Assembly (NCBI GenBank): GCA_041589295.1
Contig: JBFHVZ010000059.1
Location: 1-17,957, forward strand
Direction: 5' to 3'
DNA: 17,957 bases
Source of the DNA: Bermanella sp041589295
GTDB lineage: Bacteria; Pseudomonadota; Gammaproteobacteria; Pseudomonadales; Oceanobacteraceae
Part shown: positions 13,252 to 17,957 of the stretch, piece by piece
How the letters are laid out: every line of letters starts with the position of its first letter
Position numbering within the stretch: the stretch's first letter is position 1
Made by a program: the position numbers and the translations under genes
The notes under the pieces: generated by a model
Databases searched by the model: none
What the model was told of the DNA's origin: nothing
The model's input: the letters and a program-made list of their open reading frames with translations, nothing else

Positions 13252-13326
13252 TATGGGATTTTCAGATTAGGTTTATCGGTCGGATGCGCAGGCTAAACCA
13301 GCGCCAAACTCGCGCTAAGACAGCCG

Positions 13327-14133
13327 TTAGGCCAATGCTAAACCGTTGATATCTTCTTCGTGTTTGAAGTCTTTATGGTTGAGCGCAGCGCCCATGTATA
13401 AAGGGTAATCGGTAAACAGTGCATCGACCCCCATGTCCATGAGCACACGCCCTTGGCTGGCATCATTCACTGTATAACTCAGCACTCGATAGCCAGCCTG
13501 TTTGAGCGCGGCGATTTTGTCGGCCTCGGCAAAAGGAGCGTAGAAGTGCAGGCTGTCGCATTGGTATTGCTTAAGCAAATGATCCCAATTACGCGGAATC
13601 ACCTCAGTGTTGAGGCCTCTGGGGTACTCTGGCAGCAGTTGTGCAGCGGCCACCAATGCCTCTTTATTAAAGCTGGAGAGAATCAACGGCCAGTTAGGGT
13701 CCCAAAGGTTACGAATAACCGGTGCAACCGCTTCTACCGTTTCCCATTCCCAACCAATGGGGCTTTTTATTTCGAGATTCAGCTTAATTTGGTGCTTTTG
13801 GCACAGCTCTATGAGGTCTTGCAGAGTGGGGATGCGTTCGCCTTTAAATTCTTGGCTATACCACAGACCTGCGTCCAGCTGCTTTATTTCGTCATAAGGG
13901 GTTTTCAGCACTAGCCCTTTGCCGTTGGTGCAGCGATTAAGTAGGTCATCGTGAAATAAAATGGGCACACCGTCAGAGGTGACGCACACGTCCGTTTCGA
14001 TCCATTGAGCGCCCATGCGAGCGGCGGTTTTGAAGGACGCTAGAGTGTTTTCTGGGCAGTGACCACACGCGCCGCGGTGGCCAATGATCGGGGTAAGTTG
14101 ATCGTAGAACCTGTGGGTCATGGTGCGGGTCAT
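13327..14133 (-). CDS. Glycerophosphodiester phosphodiesterase (cytoplasmic, UgpQ-like)
   Basis: 268 residues, a GDPD TIM-barrel that hydrolyses deacylated phospholipid headgroup diesters to glycerol-3-phosphate and an alcohol. The metal and catalytic residues are in place: His19-Arg20 in IIGHRGACGHCPENT, Glu46 and Asp48 in WIETDVCVT, His61 in LFHDD, and Glu121 and Lys123 in LNLEIK. The C-terminal VDALFTDYP is the usual last strand. I chose ATG 14133, with GAGG 5 bases ahead; the reading frame extends upstream to 14247 without a site or homologous sequence. From that start there is no signal peptide, so it is cytoplasmic like UgpQ rather than periplasmic like GlpQ. Divergent from nfuA. Confidence 0.92.
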   Translation of the reverse strand: MTRTMTHRFYDQLTPIIGHRGACGHCPENTLASFKTAARMGAQWIETDVCVTSDGVPILFHDDLLNRCTNGKGLVLKTPYDEIKQLDAGLWYSQEFKGERIPTLQDLIELCQKHQIKLNLEIKSPIGWEWETVEAVAPVIRNLWDPNWPLILSSFNKEALVAAAQLLPEYPRGLNTEVIPRNWDHLLKQYQCDSLHFYAPFAEADKIAALKQAGYRVLSYTVNDASQGRVLMDMGVDALFTDYPLYMGAALNHKDFKHEEDINGLALA

Positions 14134-14285
14134 GGTGGCCTCACTGACAGTGGGTAATGGAGCATTCGATGGGAGCCTTGAATGGGCGCACGTTACCAGT
14201 AACCCATGACAAAGCAATGACAAATTGCGCTGTCTGTCAGAAAGCACATGGCGTGAATCAGCTTAGTTTGATTTAGGGCAGGAGG

Positions 14286-14365
14286 TATACAAGTTTCACA
14301 AAACTGCAGTCTTATACAGGTGGCGTTGGCCCGCATTTCACGTTTTTGCACCTGTCTATACTTGT
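14286..14365. repeat. Nested direct and inverted repeats in the GDPD–nfuA intergenic region
   Basis: TATACAAGT (14286–14294) and TATACAGGTG (14313–14322) are near-identical direct repeats 27 bases apart. ACAGGTG is inverted as CACCTGT (14349–14355), and ACAAGT as ACTTGT (14360–14365), which nests one dyad inside another. It looks like a multi-site operator between the two divergent genes. A possible nfuA promoter, TTTCAC (14336–14341) with TATACT (14357–14362), overlaps the right half. Confidence 0.5.
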
Positions 14366-14418
14366 TAGGTACTTAGTGTATGGCGCAACAATCTGTTCGA
14401 ATAAAATCCGTTAAAACA

Positions 14419-14443
14419 ATACCCGACTAAACTGCTAGGGATT
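14419..14443 (+). promoter_or_regulatory. Possible IscR type 1 site upstream of nfuA
   Basis: ATACCCGACTAA (14419–14430) fits the left half of the IscR type 1 consensus (ATASYYGACTR) exactly. The right half (TGCTAGGGAT) keeps only the GG/C-rich part and loses AGTC. It lies 54–78 bases before the nfuA start. IscR controls nfuA in E. coli, so the location is apt. Confidence 0.35.
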
Positions 14444-14496
14444 TAAATTTGAGCCATTTATTAGTAGAATTCGCCAAAATTTAAAGAGATTGCTTG

Positions 14497-15075
14497 ATGC
14501 TAACCATTACAGATACTGCAAGAGCTTACTTGGTTGAGTTGCTGGCCAAGCAGAACACCCCAGGCATGGCGGTACGCGTGTTCATCACCCAGCCGGGCAC
14601 GCCTTATGCCGAAACCTGTCTGGCATACTGTCGCCCAGACGAAGTGAACAGCAATGACGTGGTCGAAGACTACGAAGACTTGCGTGTTTACCTCGACAAA
14701 CAAAGCATCCCGTATTTGGAAGACGCAAAAATCGACTTTGCCAAAGACAAAATGGGTGGTCAGCTGACCATTAAAGCGCCTAACGCAAAAATGCCCAAGG
14801 TGAACGAAGACAGCTCCATTGAAGATCAAATCAACTACATTCTGTACAACGAGGTAAACCCAGGTTTGGCCTCCCACGGCGGTGAAGTAAAACTGGTTAA
14901 AGTGACAGAAGAAGGTTTGGCCATTTTAGAATTCGGCGGCGGCTGTCAGGGTTGTTCCGCAGTGGACGTAACACTAAAAGAAGGCATTGAAAAAACCTTG
15001 CTGGCTAAGTTGCCGCAACTATCTGGCGTGCGTGATGTCACAGACCACACGCAATCAGACAACGCTTATATGTAG
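14497..15075 (+). CDS. nfuA: Fe/S biogenesis protein NfuA
   Basis: 192 residues (E. coli NfuA 191), a cytoplasmic 4Fe-4S carrier that delivers clusters to targets and protects assembly under oxidative stress or iron limitation. Residues 1–95 are the degenerate A-type domain (VFITQPGTPYAETCLAYC; the cluster cysteines of true A-type proteins are not conserved as a set). Residues about 110–192 are the Nfu domain, with Cys150-x-x-Cys153 in FGGGCQGCSAVDVTLKEGIE, the dimer-bridging cluster ligands. The C-terminus GVRDVTDH matches the enteric protein. ATG 14497 is preferred over TTG 14494: AGAG lies 8 bases ahead and the protein then aligns with E. coli MIRISDAA. A single gene, closed by a hairpin terminator. 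Confidence 0.97.
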   Translation: MLTITDTARAYLVELLAKQNTPGMAVRVFITQPGTPYAETCLAYCRPDEVNSNDVVEDYEDLRVYLDKQSIPYLEDAKIDFAKDKMGGQLTIKAPNAKMPKVNEDSSIEDQINYILYNEVNPGLASHGGEVKLVKVTEEGLAILEFGGGCQGCSAVDVTLKEGIEKTLLAKLPQLSGVRDVTDHTQSDNAYM

Positions 15076-15081
15076 CGTTAA

Positions 15082-15108
15082 ACGAAAGGGGCGATTAGCC
15101 CCTTTCGT
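15082..15108 (+). terminator. Rho-independent terminator of nfuA
   Basis: An 11-bp perfect stem: ACGAAAGGGGC (15082–15092), loop GATTA, GCCCCTTTCGT (15098–15108), followed by CTATTT. It begins 6 bases after the nfuA stop. The T-tail is short but the stem is strong. Confidence 0.8.
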
Positions 15109-15244
15109 CTATTTGGACGTTTGAAAAGTGATTGTTGCTGCTTGTTAATTCCGTTAGCCTTGCGCAATTGCACGTTTGTGTTGCGGGTCACTCAGCTGGC
15201 GCCAACATCCACGAACCCCAAAAACAGGTAAATCCACAAAAAAC

Positions 15245-15610
15245 ATGAAACGGTTTTGGGCCATATTCATTATTATCAGCCACTTTATGGTGACATCCAT
15301 ACTGGCGAGCGCCCATGCTGTGGAAGACTTAGCGGACGGTTGTGGCTAGTGTCGCGGTTATGAAACTCCGCACATTCATTTTCAGTTACAAGACAAACAT
15401 CATCATGATGCGCTAGAACAACACAGCGACACGCTGCTGGCGGATCACGAGCATGAACACGATGAAAGTGGTCATGTGCATCTTATCTTTCAACTTAGCG
15501 CATCACATCAGATGCACCCTACAAAACATCAGCAAGTGTTACATCCCGCCATTGCTGCGGTCTATGGTGACATGAGCTTCGCTCCTCCTGTTCCGCCCCC
15601 AACGCGATAA
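15245..15610 (+). pseudogene. Histidine-rich exported protein of the metal-efflux locus, interrupted by in-frame TAG
   Basis: A 121-codon frame from ATG 15245 to TAA 15608–15610, broken by a single TAG at codon 35 (15347–15349). Codons 1–24 are a clear signal peptide (MKRFWAIFIIISHFMV, then SILASAHA). The mature part reads EDLADGCG, stop, CRGYETPHIHFQLQ, and after the stop has 15 His in 86 residues (KHHHD, DHEHEHDE, GHVH). With a sense codon at the stop it would place Cys33 and Cys36 as a C-x-x-C pair and form a small periplasmic metal-binding protein ahead of czcC, a placement seen in other Czc/Cus-type loci. Nothing in frame after the TAG restarts with a signal peptide. TGG or CAG to TAG is a one-base change, so a recent nonsense mutation or a sequencing error is likely. 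The ribosome binding site is weak. I know no named family for it. Confidence 0.65.
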
Positions 15611-15695
15611 CTCCTCTACTTAAAGTTTTCAAACTTTTTATTATTTAATCGTATTCACGCACGGCAAGGTGTCCGTGTGTGATGTGGAGTTATAC

Positions 15696-16985
15696 ATGAT
15701 GAATTCATCTAAGCGATGGCTGCTCAGGCATCGCGTTTTGCACCTATTGTTACTGGGTGCATTCTTTGGCGATGTTCAAGCCTCGTCATTGACACTTTCT
15801 CAGGCCCTGCAAAGAACCCTCGAACGACATCCTGAGATTTTGGCATTTCCATTCTATATGCGTGAAAGCGAAGCGCGTGCTTTGCAAGCAGGGATTCGCC
15901 CCAACCCGACGCTTTCAATTTCGGTTGAAAATATTTTAGGTGACGGCGACTACCAAGGTACGGATGCGGCAGAATATCAATTGAGTCTTAGCCAAGTCAT
16001 AGAAATGGGCGGCAAACGTCAACAACGTTTGGCAAATGAACAGGCAAGCGCACAACGACAACGTGCACAGTTTGAACTCACTCGGCTGGATGTCTTGGCT
16101 GAAACCACTCGTCGTTATTATCAGGTGCTGGCCTTACAGGCCGAATTGCAATGGGCAAAGGACAAGCAAGGGTTTGAACGAAAAGCCCTAAAAGCCATTC
16201 AGTCCCGAGCGAAGTCGGGTGCTGTGCGTGGTGCCGATGTCAGTAATTTACAATTACACCTAGCGCAGACAGAGCAACGCATCTCGCTGTTGCAATCGCA
16301 AATGACCATTGCCCAGCACGAGTTAGCAATGATGTGGTTACAAGAGCCTGACTTTGAAGCGTTGGTGGGGGATTTATCCCAAACCATATCGGTTAAAAGC
16401 TTGGATGCACTTTTATCTAACGTAGAGCACTTCCCAGATTATCTATTGTTCTCTGCTGAGCAACGCATGGCCGAAAGCGCTTTGCACTTAGCGCAAGCTA
16501 CAGGTCGTGCGGATGTTCAACTTACTGCGGGTATCAAACAATGGGCCGACACTGGCAACAACGCCTTTGTTGTGTCAGCAGATATTCCTTTGCAATTAAC
16601 CAATCCGAATCAAGGCAACATCCGTGCGTCGCAAAGTGCATTGGAGTATGCCCATCAACAGGTAACTTGGCAGCGTGAAAAATTAAGACTCGCGCTTAAA
16701 ACCCAATGGCTAAGGTTGTCGTCACAGTTACAAAACATTAAGCAGATTGAAACCGAACTAAAACCGGTTGCGCGTAATTATCAGGCACAAGCTCAACAAG
16801 CGTATGAACAAGGCTTGTTTACTGTACAACAGTTGCTTGATGCCAATGAGCAAGCATTTGAGTTAGATCGTAGCTTATTGGAAGCGCGCCTAAGTGCATT
16901 TCAAATTGTATTGAATGTAGAACGCTTGACCGGTGAACCTATGCTGACATCCGCAGGCACCAAAACGTCAATGGTTAAGAATTAA
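15696..16985 (+). CDS. czcC: Outer-membrane channel of a Czc/Cus-type metal efflux system (TolC family)
   Basis: 429 residues, an OEP/TolC-family trimer subunit that forms the outer-membrane exit of a CzcCBA-type RND pump. The signal peptide ends near residue 29 (HLLLLGAFFGDVQA). It then begins SLTLSQALQRTLERHPEI, the typical first OEP repeat; the second repeat starts around the PDYLLFSAEQRM segment. GDGDYQGTDAAEYQLSLSQVIEMGGKRQQR is the characteristic CzcC 'E.GGKR' block. Long coiled-coil helices rich in Gln/Ala/Leu fill the rest. The frame extends to GTG 15669, but GGAG at 15686–15689 is 6 bases before ATG 15696 and the peptide is then a proper signal. The stop TAA overlaps the czcB start (TAATG). 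Metal specificity cannot be read from this subunit. Confidence 0.92.
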   Translation: MMNSSKRWLLRHRVLHLLLLGAFFGDVQASSLTLSQALQRTLERHPEILAFPFYMRESEARALQAGIRPNPTLSISVENILGDGDYQGTDAAEYQLSLSQVIEMGGKRQQRLANEQASAQRQRAQFELTRLDVLAETTRRYYQVLALQAELQWAKDKQGFERKALKAIQSRAKSGAVRGADVSNLQLHLAQTEQRISLLQSQMTIAQHELAMMWLQEPDFEALVGDLSQTISVKSLDALLSNVEHFPDYLLFSAEQRMAESALHLAQATGRADVQLTAGIKQWADTGNNAFVVSADIPLQLTNPNQGNIRASQSALEYAHQQVTWQREKLRLALKTQWLRLSSQLQNIKQIETELKPVARNYQAQAQQAYEQGLFTVQQLLDANEQAFELDRSLLEARLSAFQIVLNVERLTGEPMLTSAGTKTSMVKN

Positions 16986-17957
16986 TGGATAACTTGAACA
17001 TGAAAATCGTATCGTTATTAGTTTTATTATGTGGGTCTTTGTTCTATTCCACAGTCTACGCAGCGCAGCAAGGTCATGATGATCATGCTACTGCTGAACA
17101 TGAAGAGGATGCAGAAGGGCCAAATGGTGGTCGCTTGTTACAACACGAAAACTTTGCGTTAGAAGTCACCTTGTACGAAAACGGCGTGCCAGCGGAAATG
17201 AGGTTGTTCCCATATTTAAACGGCGAATCTGTGCCATTGAAAGATGTTGATGTCACTGTGAAGCTAGTGCGCCTAGGCGAGCCGGTTGAGACCATTCAGT
17301 TTAAGCCTGAGAGCGATTACTTATTGGGTGATCTCGTTATTAAAGAGCCGCATAGCTTTGGCGTGATGATTACCGCCACTTATGCGGGTAACACCTACGA
17401 CTGGCAATATGAAAGCTTTGAAGGTCGTACACATATAAATGCACGTCTGTTTAAGCTTATGAATTTAAAAACTGAGCGAGTAGAACCAAGGGCCTTGCTA
17501 CAAACACAAACCTTATTTGGGGTGATTTCGGCACCTAAGCAACAAGTACAGGATGTATACGCACCATACACCAGTTTGGTTGAGCGTGTTCATGTGCAAC
17601 CGGGTGAAAGCGTTAAAAAAGGCCAGTTGTTGGTTACGCTAAAAAATGTCGATAGCTTGCAAACCTATCAAATAAAAAGTCAAACCAGTGGTGAAGTAAC
17701 CGAGCTGGCCATTAATACCGGCGACAAAGTATCAAATACCAAACTCATGAGTATTGTTGATTTGTCCAAAGTTTGGGTAGAAATGTCAGCGTTTCCTGAG
17801 AACATTGAAAAGCTCAAATTGGGTCAGTCGGTTGAAGTCTATGACCTACACGCCCACAAACGGGTACAAGGTCGTATTACTTATATTTCGCCAACGATGA
17901 CAGACGGACATATTGCACGCGCCCGTGCGGTAATTTCCAATGAGGAAGGTCACTGGC
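16985..17957 (+). CDS. czcB: RND metal-efflux membrane-fusion (periplasmic adaptor) subunit, CzcB-type (3' end missing)
   Basis: The first 324 codons of a periplasmic adaptor that links the inner-membrane RND pump to CzcC; the rest is beyond the right edge. The signal peptide runs to about residue 26 (KIVSLLVLLCGSLFYSTVYA). A short His/Asp/Glu segment (GHDDHATAEHEEDAE) is likely metal-binding, followed by GPNGGRLL, common at the N-terminus of CzcB-type adaptors, and a beta-rich domain to about residue 165. The barrel-sandwich (lipoyl-like) halves are VYAPYTSLVERVHVQPGESVKKGQLLVTL and SQTSGEVTELAINTGDKVS, with the hairpin very short or absent. A beta-barrel follows (VWVEMSAFPENIEKLKLGQSVEVY). 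ATG 16985 overlaps the czcC stop by one base; ATG 17000, five codons later, gives a cleaner signal peptide and is a real alternative. An RND pump gene (czcA) is expected next. Confidence 0.92.
   Translation, partial: MDNLNMKIVSLLVLLCGSLFYSTVYAAQQGHDDHATAEHEEDAEGPNGGRLLQHENFALEVTLYENGVPAEMRLFPYLNGESVPLKDVDVTVKLVRLGEPVETIQFKPESDYLLGDLVIKEPHSFGVMITATYAGNTYDWQYESFEGRTHINARLFKLMNLKTERVEPRALLQTQTLFGVISAPKQQVQDVYAPYTSLVERVHVQPGESVKKGQLLVTLKNVDSLQTYQIKSQTSGEVTELAINTGDKVSNTKLMSIVDLSKVWVEMSAFPENIEKLKLGQSVEVYDLHAHKRVQGRITYISPTMTDGHIARARAVISNEEGHW

Noticed and set aside
13137..13349. Plus-strand 70-codon open frame in the cysI–GDPD gap
   Set aside because: No ribosome binding site, composition unlike the neighbours, and it overlaps the likely cysI promoter and the hairpin.
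14134..14247. 38-residue N-terminal extension of the phosphodiesterase
   Set aside because: No ribosome binding site at 14247 and no signal peptide; the family homology begins just after ATG 14133.
15347..15349. Special recoding of the TAG (selenocysteine or pyrrolysine)
   Set aside because: Selenocysteine uses TGA, and pyrrolysine is not expected in this kind of bacterium; no evidence for either machinery in the window.
1..17957. Mobile element, phage, toxin–antitoxin or defence module
   Set aside because: No transposase, integrase, att-like repeats, tRNA or known defence domains; all genes are of common chromosomal families.

Overview
The window looks like ordinary chromosome from a marine-type gammaproteobacterium, of the broad Oceanospirillales/Pseudomonadales sort. 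The evidence is a sigma-32-type promoter before clpB, NfuA very close to the enterobacterial protein, a Pseudomonas-like cysI–DUF934 pair, and a two-subunit bacterioferritin. The genus cannot be fixed from the sequence. There is no RNA gene, CRISPR array, insertion sequence or phage module.

Layout, left to right. (1) 1–199, minus: 5' end of a periplasmic solute-binding protein gene with a G12 tract just upstream of its ribosome binding site. (2) 363–2478, minus: a two-gene unit encoding an acyl-CoA dehydrogenase and a nitronate-monooxygenase-family flavoprotein, divergent from a GlxA-type (DJ-1/PfpI + AraC) regulator at 2645–3628. (3) 3645–5441, minus: a second stand-alone solute-binding protein and an EamA-family transporter. 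(4) 5615–8257, plus: clpB behind a good heat-shock promoter and ending in a strong bidirectional terminator. (5) 8360–9318, minus: two translationally coupled bacterioferritin genes with complementary active-site losses and a probable Fur box upstream. (6) 9552–10721, minus: a CPA2 (Kef-type) antiporter membrane domain. (7) 10897–13039, minus: a DUF934 gene and cysI (sulfite reductase hemoprotein), overlapping, followed by a C-rich, G-poor transcribed stretch that may be a Rho site. (8) 13327–14133, minus: a cytoplasmic glycerophosphodiester phosphodiesterase. (9) 14497–15075, plus: nfuA, with a repeat-rich upstream region and a possible IscR site. (10) 15245 to the right edge, plus: a Czc/Cus-type heavy-metal efflux locus: a small histidine-rich exported protein interrupted by an in-frame TAG, the outer-membrane channel CzcC, and the start of the membrane-fusion subunit CzcB, running off the window.

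Themes. Several units bear on iron, Fe-S clusters and metals: the bacterioferritin pair, siroheme/4Fe-4S sulfite reductase, the Fe-S carrier NfuA, and the metal efflux pump. I see no evidence that they form one system. The most notable points are the complementary bacterioferritin subunits, the amber-interrupted His-rich gene at the head of the efflux locus, the poly-G tract before the left-edge gene, and the nested repeats in the GDPD/nfuA intergenic region. I did not find a convincing undescribed multi-gene system.
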